Counted from the first letter of the stretch, positions 33,976 to 43,701 are shown. The stretch: DNA of 64,000 bases from Loktanella sp. 5RATIMAR09 (GCF_001419985.1 NZ_LJAL01000001.1:310001-374000), one strand, 5' to 3'. A program made the numbers and translations. Notes: generated by a model not told the origin, from the sequence alone.

Positions 33976-34722
33976 CTATGCAACAGGCTTTGTTGCTGCC
34001 GTCACATAGTTGACGGACAGGTCACGGTCCGAGATGGACCACGTGAATTTGGCAAAATTGAACACAAAACCTTTGCGGTCGACCGGCGTCATGCCGGCCT
34101 TTTCCAGAAATCCGAACAGCTCATCCGGCGTGATGAATTTGTTCCATTCATGTGTGCCCTTCGGCAGCCAGCGCATGACGTATTCAGCGCCGACAATCGC
34201 CATGACAAAGGACTTCGGGTTGCGGTTGATGGTCGAGCAAATGTGAATACCGCCCGGTTTCATCAATTGCTGGCACGCATCCAGATAACCTTGCGGATCG
34301 GCCACGTGCTCGACGACTTCCATATTCAGAACGGCATCGAATTGTTCGCCTGCTGCGGCCATGGCTTCGGCCGTGGTGTGGCGATAGTCGATCTCAAGGC
34401 CTGATTGTTCGGCATGGATTTGCGCCACCGGAATATTGCGTTCTGCCGCATCGGCCCCCACGACAGTCGCGCCCAATCGTGCCATCGGTTCGCACAAAAG
34501 GCCGCCACCGCAGCCAATATCGAGAATCCGCAGGTCTTTGAACGGTTCGGGCTGGCCGAGGTCGCGCCCGAATTCGGCGGCAATTTGACGCGTGATATAG
34601 TCAAGCCGCACAGGGTTCATCATGTGGAGAGGCTTGAATTTGCCGTTCAGATCCCACCATTCTGCGGCCATCGCCTCAAACTTGGCAATTTCACCGGGGT
34701 CTACTGTGTTCGTTGCCGACAT
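33976..34722 (-). CDS. ubiG: Ubiquinone biosynthesis O-methyltransferase UbiG
   Basis: UbiG performs both O-methylations of ubiquinone synthesis. Motifs: [20 protein letters not shown] and [12 protein letters not shown] at the start, the SAM motif [22 protein letters not shown], then NMEVVEHV and TINRNPKSF. Length is 248 residues from the ATG at 34722, which has GGAG at normal spacing; the ATG two codons earlier is too close to it. It stands alone on the minus strand, divergent from pip. Confidence 0.95.
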   Translation of the reverse strand: MSATNTVDPGEIAKFEAMAAEWWDLNGKFKPLHMMNPVRLDYITRQIAAEFGRDLGQPEPFKDLRILDIGCGGGLLCEPMARLGATVVGADAAERNIPVAQIHAEQSGLEIDYRHTTAEAMAAAGEQFDAVLNMEVVEHVADPQGYLDACQQLMKPGGIHICSTINRNPKSFVMAIVGAEYVMRWLPKGTHEWNKFITPDELFGFLEKAGMTPVDRKGFVFNFAKFTWSISDRDLSVNYVTAATKPVA

Positions 34723-34775
34723 TTTCATCGCTCCGCGTTGTGGTCACTTAGTTCAACACGCGATATAGGGTGATT

Positions 34776-35771
34776 ATGGACAAAGTCGTAGGACAAAAGC
34801 GCCCAGGGGCACATCTTTACCAGCCGATTGATCCCTTTGATCAGCGGATGCTGGATGTTGGCGATGGTCACCGCATTTACATGGAACAATGCGGCAATCC
34901 GGACGGTGTTCCTGTTGTGGTGTTGCATGGCGGCCCCGGCGGCGGATGCAGCCCTGCGATGCGCCGTTATTTTGACCCCAATGTTTTCCGCATCATCCTG
35001 TTTGACCAGCGCGGTTGCGGCCGCTCAAAGCCCCACGCCAGCGTTGAGGCAAATACAACCTGGCATCTGGTCGCTGATATCGAGTTGATCCGTGAAACAC
35101 TGGGTATTGACCGCTGGATTGTCTTTGGCGGGTCATGGGGTGCGACGCTGGCGTTGATTTATGCCCAGGCTCACCCTGACCGCGCCGCCGCTCTTGCCCT
35201 GCGCGGCGTGTTCCTGATGACCAAGCCCGAGCTGGATTGGTTCTATGGTGGCGGTGCCGGAAAATTCTGGCCTGATCTGTGGGACCGTTTTGCATCTTTG
35301 ATTCCCGAAGACGAGCATGATGACTTTATCGCCGCTTATCACCGCAGGTTGTTTTCGGGTGATCATCACCTTGAGGTGCGTTTTGCGCGCGCCTGGGCGT
35401 CATGGGAAAACGCCCTCGCTTCGATCGAGAGCGACGGTGTGACAGGGGAAAGCCCTGCGGATTATGCACGCGCCTTTTCGCGGCTTGAGAACCATTATTT
35501 TTATCATGGCGGCTTTCTGAACGAAGATCAGCAAATTCTGCATCCTGACCAGATGGCCAAGATTGCCGATGTGCCGGGCGTTATTGTTCAGGGGCGCTAC
35601 GACATGATTTGTCCGCCTGTTTCTGCACATAAGCTGTCGCAGATGTGGCCCAAGTCGCGCCTGACTTTCATCGGGCGCGCCGGACATGCCTTATCGGAAC
35701 CCGGGATCAGCGCAGAACTGGTCCGCACGATGGACATGATGGGTGCTCAGCGCGCTACGCTGGGGCTTTAG
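34776..35771 (+). CDS. pip: Prolyl aminopeptidase (proline iminopeptidase)
   Basis: An alpha/beta hydrolase of about 331 residues in the S33 family that removes N-terminal proline from peptides. Typical motifs: VLHGGPGGGCSPAMRRYFDP, FDQRGCGRS, nucleophile elbow FGGSWGATLAL, and GRYDMICPP with the catalytic Asp region; the His is in GRAGHALSE. ATG at 34776 follows AGGGTG; a GTG at 34770 is possible. The next genes encode a peptide importer, which fits use of proline-containing peptides. Confidence 0.93.
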   Translation: MDKVVGQKRPGAHLYQPIDPFDQRMLDVGDGHRIYMEQCGNPDGVPVVVLHGGPGGGCSPAMRRYFDPNVFRIILFDQRGCGRSKPHASVEANTTWHLVADIELIRETLGIDRWIVFGGSWGATLALIYAQAHPDRAAALALRGVFLMTKPELDWFYGGGAGKFWPDLWDRFASLIPEDEHDDFIAAYHRRLFSGDHHLEVRFARAWASWENALASIESDGVTGESPADYARAFSRLENHYFYHGGFLNEDQQILHPDQMAKIADVPGVIVQGRYDMICPPVSAHKLSQMWPKSRLTFIGRAGHALSEPGISAELVRTMDMMGAQRATLGL

Positions 35772-35831
35772 GGTTTACAGACGGGAATATGCCGCTAAGC
35801 TTTAGGTCCAGCTACCGGGGAATTCGTAAAC

Positions 35832-36824
35832 TTGGGCAACGTCCTAACGATTATTTTGCAACGTCTCGCGCTCGGCCTTCTCACATTGCTTATTGTGTCG
35901 ATCGTCATCTTTGTTGCGGTCAATTTGCTGCCCGGGGACTTTGCGGAATCCATTCTGGGCCAAGGGGCCACACCTCAGGCAGTTGCGGCGATCCGCGCCG
36001 ATCTCGGGCTGGATGAGCCGCTTGTGTCACGCTACTTTCAATGGCTGGGCGGTGTGATTCAGGGCGATCTGGGCACCAGTTTCGCACAGGCGAATTTTTC
36101 AAGCTTTACGGGGACAGACTCGGGCGCAACAACTGTTGCTGCACAGATTGCGCCGCGTTTCAGCAATACGATGTTCCTTGCAATGATCACGGCCGCCATT
36201 GCGGTGCCGTTTTCGATCATCCTTGGTATTCTGGCAGCGCTTTACCGCAATACCGTTTTTGACCGCGCGACGAACATTTTTACGCTGACTTCGATCTCAA
36301 GCCCCGAGTTCTTTCTGGCCTACGTGCTGATCCTGTTTCTGGCCGTTCTGAACCCGATCTTTCCGTCATTGTCGAATATTTTCGCGGGCATGCCATTTGG
36401 TGAGCGTGTCGAGAAATCCATGTTGCCCGCTTTGACGCTGACGCTTGTTGTCACCGCCCATATGATGCGGATGACGCGGGCGGCGATCATCAATCTGCTG
36501 GCCTCGCCCTATATCGAAATGGCGCGGTTGAAGGGCCTTTCGCCGATGCGGGTGATCGTCAAGCACGCTCTGCCAAACGCGCTGGCCCCGATCATCAACG
36601 TCATCGCGCTGAACCTTGCGTATCTGATTACCGGCGTTGTCGTGGTCGAGGTGGTGTTCGTTTACCCCGGCATTGGCCAGCTTTTTGTGGATGCCGTGAA
36701 GAACCGTGACATCCCCGTTGTGCAGGCGTGCTGCCTGATCTTTGCAACGGCCTTTATTCTGTTGAACCTGACAGCCGACATTTTGTCGATCCTGTCCAAC
36801 CCGCGTCTGAGGCATCCGAAATGA
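35832..36824 (+). CDS. Peptide ABC transporter permease, DppB-like
   Basis: The 330-residue protein has about six membrane helices and the EAA-type permease loop (EMARLKGLSPMRVIVKHALPNA). The DppB-type start LTLLIVSIVIFVAVNLLPGD is present. It is the first gene of an ABC importer (permease, permease, fused ATPase, binding protein). Start is TTG at 35832, with a weak GGGGAA upstream. Its stop overlaps the next gene by ATGA. Confidence 0.9.
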   Translation: MGNVLTIILQRLALGLLTLLIVSIVIFVAVNLLPGDFAESILGQGATPQAVAAIRADLGLDEPLVSRYFQWLGGVIQGDLGTSFAQANFSSFTGTDSGATTVAAQIAPRFSNTMFLAMITAAIAVPFSIILGILAALYRNTVFDRATNIFTLTSISSPEFFLAYVLILFLAVLNPIFPSLSNIFAGMPFGERVEKSMLPALTLTLVVTAHMMRMTRAAIINLLASPYIEMARLKGLSPMRVIVKHALPNALAPIINVIALNLAYLITGVVVVEVVFVYPGIGQLFVDAVKNRDIPVVQACCLIFATAFILLNLTADILSILSNPRLRHPK

Positions 36825-38020
36825 TTTTATGGATCGCCATCGCGTTGGTTGGCATGGCTGCCTTGGCTTGGGGGTTTCGCTTTGCGGGACAGGCCGCCAC
36901 AGGAAACGCACCGAAGTTTCGGGATATGCCTTATGGCGTCGCCTACGGCTATGTTCTGGGGGTGGCTGTTCTTGTCTGGCTGGTCTGGGCTTATATGCAA
37001 GGACGCAGTTCTGACACCGCGATTGCCAATAAGTTCTTCTTCCTGCGCATCGCCATTGAGGGCTTTATCATCTTCGCCATCGCGGCATGGCTGTTCCGCA
37101 TACTGGGGCGGTCTGTCGGGACCGCGGCAACCAAAAAGCTGTTCCGTTCGATGCCTTTGACCGCGGCGTTCGGCATTCTGACTATTCTGATTTACGCAAT
37201 CCTTGCGATTTTTGCAGGCGCAATTGCGCCTTACGGTCAGGAACAGATTATCCAAGGCGTTGCTGCGAATATAATTCCCGGCGGCGATCCTGCGCTGGGC
37301 GGTAACCCTGATTTCCCGCTGGGGACCGACCAGATCGGCCGCGATATCCTGAGCCGGTTGATCTATGGCGCGCAGAACACCGTTGGCATTGCTTTTGCGA
37401 CCACCGTTCTGGCGTTTCTCCTTGGGGGGACCTTCGGTTTTTTGGCGGCCACGTTGGGTGGATGGCTGGATCAGCTTTTGTCGCGCGCGGTTGATGTCTT
37501 GATGGCGATCCCGTCGCTGATTTTCGCGCTTTTGCTGATGACCATTGCGCAAGTGTGGGCCCCGCAGCTGGGCATCCCTCTGACCTTCTTTATGGTTATC
37601 ATCATTGCTGTGATCGACAGCACGCGGGTCTACCGTCTGGCGCGCGCAGTCGGACAGAATATTGTCGTGATGGATTATATCGAGGCTGCCAAACTTCGTG
37701 GTGAGGGGTTGGGATATCTTGTTTTCAAAGAAATCCTGCCCAATGCGATGGCCCCGCTTCTTGCCGAATTCGGCCTGCGCTTTTGCTTCGTCTTTCTGAC
37801 AATCGCATCTTTGTCCTTCCTTGGTGTGGGCATCCAGCCGCCATTGGCCGATTGGGGAACAATGGTGCGTGATCTGGCGGGCTTTGTGAATTTTGCGCAA
37901 TTCGCGCCGATGGCGGCAACGGCCCCCTTGCTGGCGGCCGGTGCGATTGCGCTGCTGACGGTTGCGGTGAATTTCGTCGTGGACTGGATGCTGCAGAAAT
38001 CATCGGGGCTGAAGGAATGA
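36821..38020 (+). CDS. Peptide ABC transporter permease, DppC-like with long N-terminal extension
   Basis: The 399-residue second permease has the DppC core: LGTDQIGRDILSRLIYGAQN near residue 170 and the EAA loop DYIEAAKLRGEGLGYLVFKEILPNA. Ahead of the core lie about 100 extra residues with roughly three membrane segments (MILWIAIALVG..., YGYVLGVAVLVWLVWAYM, IAIEGFIIFAIAAWLF). Ordinary DppC proteins are near 300 residues. ATG at 36821 overlaps the first permease stop; upstream in-frame codons lie inside that gene. Confidence 0.89.
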   Translation: MILWIAIALVGMAALAWGFRFAGQAATGNAPKFRDMPYGVAYGYVLGVAVLVWLVWAYMQGRSSDTAIANKFFFLRIAIEGFIIFAIAAWLFRILGRSVGTAATKKLFRSMPLTAAFGILTILIYAILAIFAGAIAPYGQEQIIQGVAANIIPGGDPALGGNPDFPLGTDQIGRDILSRLIYGAQNTVGIAFATTVLAFLLGGTFGFLAATLGGWLDQLLSRAVDVLMAIPSLIFALLLMTIAQVWAPQLGIPLTFFMVIIIAVIDSTRVYRLARAVGQNIVVMDYIEAAKLRGEGLGYLVFKEILPNAMAPLLAEFGLRFCFVFLTIASLSFLGVGIQPPLADWGTMVRDLAGFVNFAQFAPMAATAPLLAAGAIALLTVAVNFVVDWMLQKSSGLKE

Positions 38021-39666
38021 GCGAAGAACCACTCGTCAAAATGCGCGATGTCTGGCTAGAGGGCCGGAGCGATGAAACATGGAACCCTATTATCAACGGC
38101 GTGGACCTGACGCTTGCACGTGGCGAGGTGCTTGGGTTGATCGGTGAATCCGGTGCCGGCAAATCGACCTTGGGACTGGCCGCGATGGGCTATACCCGCG
38201 ATGGTGTGCGCATTTCCAAAGGGTCCGTTGAATTCGACGGTATTGACCTGCTGAAAGCCTCGGCTTCGGTCAAGCGTGAATTGCTGGGCAAGCGTATTGC
38301 CTATGTCGCACAATCTGCTGCTGCGAGCTTTAATCCCGCCCACAAACTAATGGATCAGCATGTTGAAGGCCCCGTGCAGCATGGCGTGATGAGCCGTGCC
38401 GAGAGTGAAGCGGACGGGATCGAGCTTTATCGTAAACTGCGCTTACCGAACCCCGAACTGATCGGGTTCCGCTATCCGCACCAAGTGTCCGGCGGTCAGT
38501 TGCAGCGCTGTATGACGGCGATGGCCATGTCTTGTCGCCCTGATCTGATTATTTTTGATGAACCGACGACCGCGCTCGATGTGACCACGCAGATCGAAGT
38601 GCTGGCCTCGATCCGTGATATTGTAGAGCAGTTCAATACCGCCGCGATCTATATCACCCATGACCTCGCTGTTGTGGCGCAAATGGCCGACCGTATCAAA
38701 GTGCTGCTGAAAGGCGATGAGGTCGAAACCGCCGACACCCGCACCATGCTGTCTGCGCCGACGCAGGACTACACAAAATCACTTTGGGCGGTGCGCAGCT
38801 TTGAGCGGCCGCAAAAACCCGCAATACAGACGGGCTCTGTCCCGGTCGTGAGCGTCCAGAATGTTGATGCGTCTTATGGCACGGTACCGGTGCTGCATGA
38901 CGTCAGTTTTGATTTGCATGAAGGCCGCACTGTTGCGGTTGTTGGTGAAAGCGGGTCGGGGAAATCGACGACCGCGCGCTGCATTACAGGGCTCTTGCCA
39001 CCCAAAGCAGGGCAAATCCTTTTGAATGGCGAAGTATTGCCCGCTGACTATCGCAAGCGGAGCAAGGACCAGTTGCAGCAGGTCCAGATGATCTACCAGA
39101 TGGCGGACACGGCGTTGAACCCGCGCATGTCCATCGGCCAGATTATTGCGCGCCCGGTCGAGTTCTATCTCGGCTTGAAGGGCAAAGAGAAACGCAAAAA
39201 GGTAGATGGGCTTCTCGAGCAGATCGAGCTTGAGCCGTCACAGTATTATCACCGCCTTCCGTCCGAACTCTCTGGCGGGCAAAAGCAGCGGATCGGGATC
39301 GCCCGTGCGCTTGCGGCAGAACCCAAGTTCATCATCTGCGATGAGGTGACGTCTGCGCTTGATCAGCTGGTCGCGGAAGGCATTCTGCGACTATTGGCAC
39401 GGTTGCAGGATGAACTTTCGCTGACTTATATGTTCATAACCCATGATCTTGCGACAGTGCGGGCGATTTCGGACGAAGTGGTCGTCATGAAGGACGGTCG
39501 TGTGGTAGAACAAGGGCCAAAGAAGGAAATGTTCAAGCCGCCACATCACGCCTACACCGATCTGTTATTGTCCTCGGTTCCTGAAATGGATCCGGACTGG
39601 CTCACCAATCTACTGGCTGAACGCGGAGTTGATAACATCGGCGATGCAGCTGTTGATAAGATGTAA
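38017..39666 (+). CDS. Peptide ABC transporter, double ATPase subunit (DppD-DppF fusion)
   Basis: Two ABC ATPase domains in one 549-residue chain power the importer. Domain 1: Walker A GESGAGKST (43-51), signature VSGGQLQRC, Walker B IFDEPTTALD. Domain 2: Walker A GESGSGKST, signature LSGGQKQRI, Walker B ICDEVTSALD. Each has an H-loop (YITHDLAVV, FITHDLATV). Start overlaps the permease stop by ATGA. A small hairpin separates it from the binding-protein gene. Confidence 0.92.
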   Translation: MSEEPLVKMRDVWLEGRSDETWNPIINGVDLTLARGEVLGLIGESGAGKSTLGLAAMGYTRDGVRISKGSVEFDGIDLLKASASVKRELLGKRIAYVAQSAAASFNPAHKLMDQHVEGPVQHGVMSRAESEADGIELYRKLRLPNPELIGFRYPHQVSGGQLQRCMTAMAMSCRPDLIIFDEPTTALDVTTQIEVLASIRDIVEQFNTAAIYITHDLAVVAQMADRIKVLLKGDEVETADTRTMLSAPTQDYTKSLWAVRSFERPQKPAIQTGSVPVVSVQNVDASYGTVPVLHDVSFDLHEGRTVAVVGESGSGKSTTARCITGLLPPKAGQILLNGEVLPADYRKRSKDQLQQVQMIYQMADTALNPRMSIGQIIARPVEFYLGLKGKEKRKKVDGLLEQIELEPSQYYHRLPSELSGGQKQRIGIARALAAEPKFIICDEVTSALDQLVAEGILRLLARLQDELSLTYMFITHDLATVRAISDEVVVMKDGRVVEQGPKKEMFKPPHHAYTDLLLSSVPEMDPDWLTNLLAERGVDNIGDAAVDKM

Positions 39667-39698
39667 TTCGAATCATTCACGAGGGTGATGGAATAAAC

Positions 39699-39713
39699 CG
39701 GCGAAAGACGCCG
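39699..39713 (+). other. Intercistronic hairpin before the peptide-binding protein gene
   Basis: CGGCG-AAAGA-CGCCG forms a perfect 5-bp stem in the 74-base gap between the ATPase and binding-protein genes. No U-run follows. Such hairpins can protect the downstream mRNA part and help make more binding protein than transporter; this is inference. Confidence 0.35.
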
Positions 39714-39740
39714 AATAAGACAACTAGGGAGAATGCAAAG

Positions 39741-41282
39741 ATGCAAGGAATTAGTAGACGCGGCCTGTTAAAGACGGGTGTAGCAGCGGGTGTGTTGGGC
39801 CTATCGGGTATGCCACTTCGCGCGCAGACACGCGGTGGCAAACTGACGGCTGGCCTTTCAGGTGCGAACACATCCGATAGCTGGGACGGGCGCACACACT
39901 CGGACCTCTTTATGATCGCCTCGGCGCAGGGCGCTGTTTTTGACAGCCTGACCGAAGTTGGCGCCGACGGTTTGCTGAAGGGCGAATTGGCCGAAAGCTG
40001 GGAAGCATCTGCTGATGCAAAAGTCTGGACATTCAACCTGCGTCAGGGTGTGACCTTCCACAACGGCAAAGCCTTCGGTGCGGACGATGTGATTGAATCC
40101 CTGCAAATGCACGTTGCTGAAGGCGCGAAATCTGCGGCAGAACCGATTGTTTCGGCCATCACCGAAATGACCAAGGTCACAGATCATCAAATCCAGCTGA
40201 CGCTTGCTGCCGGAAACGCTGATCTGCCCTATCTGTTGTCCGATTATCACCTGCTGATGTATCCAGCGGGCCAGATTGAAGAGGCAATCGCGCAGGGTAT
40301 CGGTACGGGCCTTTATCAGGTGCAGTCTTTTGATCCGGGCGTGCGCATGGTCGCAACCCGCTATGCGGATCACTACAAAGGTGACAGCGCCGGTTTCTTC
40401 GATGAAATCGAATATATCGCAATCAATGACAACACAGCGCGGACCAATGCCCTGCTGACCGGTCAGGTCGACGCGATCAACCGGATTGATTTTCAGACCG
40501 AGGCGCTGTTGCGGGCAAACCCTGCGCTGCGCATTCAGGAACTGACCGGTAACCAGCACTATATCTTCCCGATGCTGACGCAGGTTGACCCGTTTACCGA
40601 CGTGAACGTACGCCGCGCGCTGAAGTACGGCATCAACCGTCAGGAAATGGTGGACAAGATCCTGCTCGGTCACGGGCAGATCGGTAACGATTCGCCGATC
40701 GGTCCTGCAAACCAGTACTACAACCCGGATATGGAACAGCTGGCTTATGATCCAGACAAATCCAAATTCTACCTCAAGGAAGCTGGCCTCGACAGCATCA
40801 ACCTTGATCTCTCGGCATCCAATGCTGCGTTCGAAGGTGCCGTTGATGCGGCGCTTCTTTACAAGAACTCTGCCAGCGAAGCCGGAATCAATATCAATGT
40901 GATTCAGGAACCGGCTGACGGTTATTGGTCCAATGTCTGGCTGAAAAAGCCATGGTGTGCCAGCTATTGGTCAGGCCGCGCGACAGAGGACTGGATGTTC
41001 TCGACTGCATACGAAGCGGGCGCACCTTGGAACGACAGCCAGTGGGATCATCCGCGTTTCCAGGAACTGCTTTTGTCAGCGCGCGCTGAACTCGATAGCG
41101 ACAAGCGCCGTGAGCAGTACTACGAGATGCAGCAGATCCTGCGTGACGATGGTGGTGTGATCCTGCCAATGTTTGCCAACTACGTGCAGGCGTTGAACAA
41201 CCGCATCGCGACACCGGACACAGTGGGCAACCTCTGGCAGATGGACAACGCGCGTATGGCCGAGCGTTGGTCGCTGGCGTAA
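39741..41282 (+). CDS. Peptide ABC transporter substrate-binding protein (family 5)
   Basis: A 513-residue periplasmic binding protein with a Tat signal, ISRRGLLKTGVAAGVLGLSG, cut near LRAQ. Family 5 features include LAESWEASADAKVWTFNLRQ, VTFHNGKAFGADDVIESL and VNVRRALKYGINRQEMV. The family binds peptides, nickel or sugars; the neighbouring peptidase and DppBCDF-type subunits favour peptides. GGGAGA lies upstream of the ATG, and a strong terminator follows the gene. Confidence 0.9.
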   Translation: MQGISRRGLLKTGVAAGVLGLSGMPLRAQTRGGKLTAGLSGANTSDSWDGRTHSDLFMIASAQGAVFDSLTEVGADGLLKGELAESWEASADAKVWTFNLRQGVTFHNGKAFGADDVIESLQMHVAEGAKSAAEPIVSAITEMTKVTDHQIQLTLAAGNADLPYLLSDYHLLMYPAGQIEEAIAQGIGTGLYQVQSFDPGVRMVATRYADHYKGDSAGFFDEIEYIAINDNTARTNALLTGQVDAINRIDFQTEALLRANPALRIQELTGNQHYIFPMLTQVDPFTDVNVRRALKYGINRQEMVDKILLGHGQIGNDSPIGPANQYYNPDMEQLAYDPDKSKFYLKEAGLDSINLDLSASNAAFEGAVDAALLYKNSASEAGININVIQEPADGYWSNVWLKKPWCASYWSGRATEDWMFSTAYEAGAPWNDSQWDHPRFQELLLSARAELDSDKRREQYYEMQQILRDDGGVILPMFANYVQALNNRIATPDTVGNLWQMDNARMAERWSLA

Positions 41283-41302
41283 GTCTTGGCTGATTGAAGA
41301 TA

Positions 41303-41332
41303 AAACGCCCCGCCAAACGGTGGGGCGTTTTG
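41303..41332 (+). terminator. Intrinsic terminator after the peptide transporter operon
   Basis: AAAACGCCCCGCC and GGTGGGGCGTTTT pair almost perfectly around an AAAC loop, with the T-run as part of the stem end. It lies 20 bases after the stop codon. Confidence 0.87.
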
Positions 41333-41359
41333 TGTTTGAGGGGCCGGATGCAAGAACCC

Positions 41360-41388
41360 TTGCACCTTCCCCCGCCTTCCCCTATATC
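41360..41388 (+). promoter_or_regulatory. rimP: Possible promoter of the rimP-nusA-infB operon
   Basis: TTGCAC at 41360-41365 and TATATC at 41383-41388 are 17 bases apart. The match to consensus is moderate. It is the best pair between the preceding terminator and rimP and would give a leader of about 100 bases that includes the hairpin at 41441-41463. Confidence 0.35.
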
Positions 41389-41440
41389 ACTGTCAACACC
41401 GGCGTTTGGCTTCCACCCCCAGACACCACCGAAATTCGCA

Positions 41441-41463
41441 ACGGGCCGTGTGCCCGTTTTTTT
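41441..41463 (+). terminator. Terminator-like hairpin in the rimP leader (putative attenuator)
   Basis: ACGGGC and GCCCGT form a 6-bp stem with loop CGTGT, followed directly by a run of seven Ts (41457-41463). It lies 28 bases before the rimP ATG. Because a full terminator already ends the upstream operon, this second one probably acts on transcripts headed into rimP-nusA-infB. Confidence 0.65.
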
Positions 41464-41491
41464 GTGTCCGAATGATAAGTCGGAAAGAATG

Positions 41492-42067
41492 ATGAACGAT
41501 CTGATCGCCAAAGCGGCCATTGACCGCCGCATCGCTGAAATCATCACCCCTGTCGTCGAAGACATGGGGTTCGAAGTCGTGCGTGTCCGGCTGATGACCG
41601 GCAAGGAAAGCATCTTGCAGATCATGGTCCAGCGTCCCGACGGCCAGATCGAAGTTGATGAATGTGCCCAGATCTCCACTGCGGTGAGTGCAGTGCTGGA
41701 TGTCGAAGACCCGATTCTGGATGTCTACACGCTTGAGGTTTCAAGCCCCGGCATTGACCGTCCGCTGACACGGATGAAGGATTTTGACCAATGGGAAGGC
41801 TTTGAAGCCAAGGTTGAAACCGATGAGCTGATTGATGGTCGCCGCCGCTTCAAAGGGCAGTTGGCGGGCACCGAAGGTGATGAAATTCTGATCACGATTG
41901 CCGAGGGCACGATTGGTCTGAAATTTGAATGGCTGTCAGACGCCAAACTGGTCCTGACAGATGAGTTGATCCGCGATGTTTTGCGCGGGCGCAAAGACGC
42001 GGGTCAGATCGACGAGACCCAATTTGATGAAATCGAAACCATCATTGATGGCGAGGAGAACACTTAA
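41492..42067 (+). CDS. rimP: Ribosome maturation factor RimP
   Basis: RimP assists 30S subunit assembly. The 191-residue form starts [20 protein letters not shown], followed by the family's [27 protein letters not shown] and [23 protein letters not shown] at 41492 has GGAAAG upstream; another ATG sits one codon earlier, and the long frame beginning at 41294 crosses the terminator region. nusA starts two bases after its stop codon. Confidence 0.93.
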   Translation: MNDLIAKAAIDRRIAEIITPVVEDMGFEVVRVRLMTGKESILQIMVQRPDGQIEVDECAQISTAVSAVLDVEDPILDVYTLEVSSPGIDRPLTRMKDFDQWEGFEAKVETDELIDGRRRFKGQLAGTEGDEILITIAEGTIGLKFEWLSDAKLVLTDELIRDVLRGRKDAGQIDETQFDEIETIIDGEENT

Positions 42068-42068
42068 G

Positions 42069-43676
42069 ATGGCTTATACATCCGCCAACCAGTTGGAGCT
42101 TTTGCAAACAGCAGAGGCCGTGGCCCGCGAAAAAAACATCGAGCCCGGGCTTGTTGTGGAAGCGATGGAAGAATCGCTCGCCCGTGCGGCCAAGTCGCGT
42201 TACGGCGCCGAGATGGACATTCGCGTGTCCATCGACCGCAAAACCGGCAAGGCGACCTTCACCCGCGTGCGGACTGTGGTCGAGGATGAAGAGCTTGAGA
42301 ACTATCAGGCCGAGTTCACCGTAGAGCAGGCCAAGGAATACATGGACAACCCAGAGGTCGGGCAGCAGTTCATTGAAGAAGTACCACCGGTTGAACTGGG
42401 CCGCATTGCGGCACAGTCTGCCAAGCAGGTGATCTTGCAAAAGGTCCGCGAAGCCGAGCGTGACAAGCAGTACGAAGAATTCAAGGATCGCGCTGGCACG
42501 ATCATCAACGCGCTGGTCAAGCGTGAAGAGTACGGCAACGTGATTGTTGATGTGGGCTCAGGCGAAGCCGTGCTGCGCCGCAACGAAAAGATCGGGCGCG
42601 AGGCCTATCGTCCGAATGACCGTATCCGCTGCTACATCAAGGAAGTGCGCCGCGAACAGCGCGGTCCGCAGATTTTCCTGTCGCGTACAGCGCCTGAATT
42701 CATGGCAGAACTGTTCAAGATGGAAGTGCCTGAAATCTATGAAGGCATCATCGAGATCAAAGCCGTCGCCCGCGACCCCGGTTCACGCGCAAAGATCGCT
42801 GTCATCTCTTATGATGGTTCGATTGACCCTGTGGGTGCCTGTGTTGGTATGCGCGGTTCCCGCGTGCAGGCCGTTGTGAATGAACTGCAAGGCGAGAAGA
42901 TCGACATCATTCCCTGGAATGAAGACATGCCGACTTTCCTTGTGAACGCGTTGCAGCCTGCCGAAGTGTCCAAAGTTGTTCTGGACGAAGAAGCCGGCAA
43001 AATCGAAGTTGTGGTTCCTGAGGAGCAACTGTCGCTGGCGATTGGCCGTCGCGGTCAGAACGTGCGTCTTGCATCGCAACTGACCGGTCTGGACATCGAC
43101 ATCATGACCGAGGAAGAAGAGAGCAAACGTCGTCAGGCTGAATTCGAGCTGCGCACGAAATTGTTCATGGATACTCTTGATCTGGACGAGTTCTTTGCCC
43201 AACTACTGGTATCTGAAGGGTTCACAAACCTTGAAGAGGTGGCCTACGTCGAAGTTGACGAACTTTTGGTCATCGAAGGTGTTGACGAAGACACCGCCAG
43301 CGAATTGCAGGCCCGTGCGCGCGATTATCTGGAAGCGCAGGCCACAAAGGCGATGGAAGCGGCTCGTGCCTTGGGTGTCGAAGACAGCCTTGTGAATTTC
43401 GAAGGGCTGACACCTGCCATGCTAGAGGCGCTGGGCAAAGACGGCGTGAAAACGCTGGAAGACTTTGCAACCTGTGCAGACTGGGAACTGGCCGGTGGCT
43501 GGACGACGGTCAACGGCGAACGCGTGAAAGACGAAGGCGTGCTGGAGCCGTTTGATGTGTCGCTGGAAGAAGCGCAAGACATGGTCATGACCGCCCGCGT
43601 GATGCTGGGCTGGGTTGACCCCGATGATCTTGCTTCGGACAGCGAAGAAGAGCTGATTGCGGAGGAGGAGGCCTGA
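42069..43676 (+). CDS. nusA: Transcription termination/antitermination factor NusA
   Basis: NusA binds RNA polymerase and modulates pausing, termination and antitermination. The 535-residue protein has an N-terminal polymerase-binding domain, an S1 domain (GTIINALVKREEYGNVIVDVG), KH domains with GACVGMRGSRVQAVVNEL and LSLAIGRRGQNVRLAS, and two C-terminal helix-hairpin repeats followed by an acidic tail. ATG at 42069 has GAGGAG upstream. It sits in the usual rimP-nusA-ylxR-infB operon, and the leader hairpin could be its feedback target. Confidence 0.96.
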   Translation: MAYTSANQLELLQTAEAVAREKNIEPGLVVEAMEESLARAAKSRYGAEMDIRVSIDRKTGKATFTRVRTVVEDEELENYQAEFTVEQAKEYMDNPEVGQQFIEEVPPVELGRIAAQSAKQVILQKVREAERDKQYEEFKDRAGTIINALVKREEYGNVIVDVGSGEAVLRRNEKIGREAYRPNDRIRCYIKEVRREQRGPQIFLSRTAPEFMAELFKMEVPEIYEGIIEIKAVARDPGSRAKIAVISYDGSIDPVGACVGMRGSRVQAVVNELQGEKIDIIPWNEDMPTFLVNALQPAEVSKVVLDEEAGKIEVVVPEEQLSLAIGRRGQNVRLASQLTGLDIDIMTEEEESKRRQAEFELRTKLFMDTLDLDEFFAQLLVSEGFTNLEEVAYVEVDELLVIEGVDEDTASELQARARDYLEAQATKAMEAARALGVEDSLVNFEGLTPAMLEALGKDGVKTLEDFATCADWELAGGWTTVNGERVKDEGVLEPFDVSLEEAQDMVMTARVMLGWVDPDDLASDSEEELIAEEEA

Positions 43677-43701
43677 TCGCAGGCCTCTGAGGGGATCGCA
43701 G

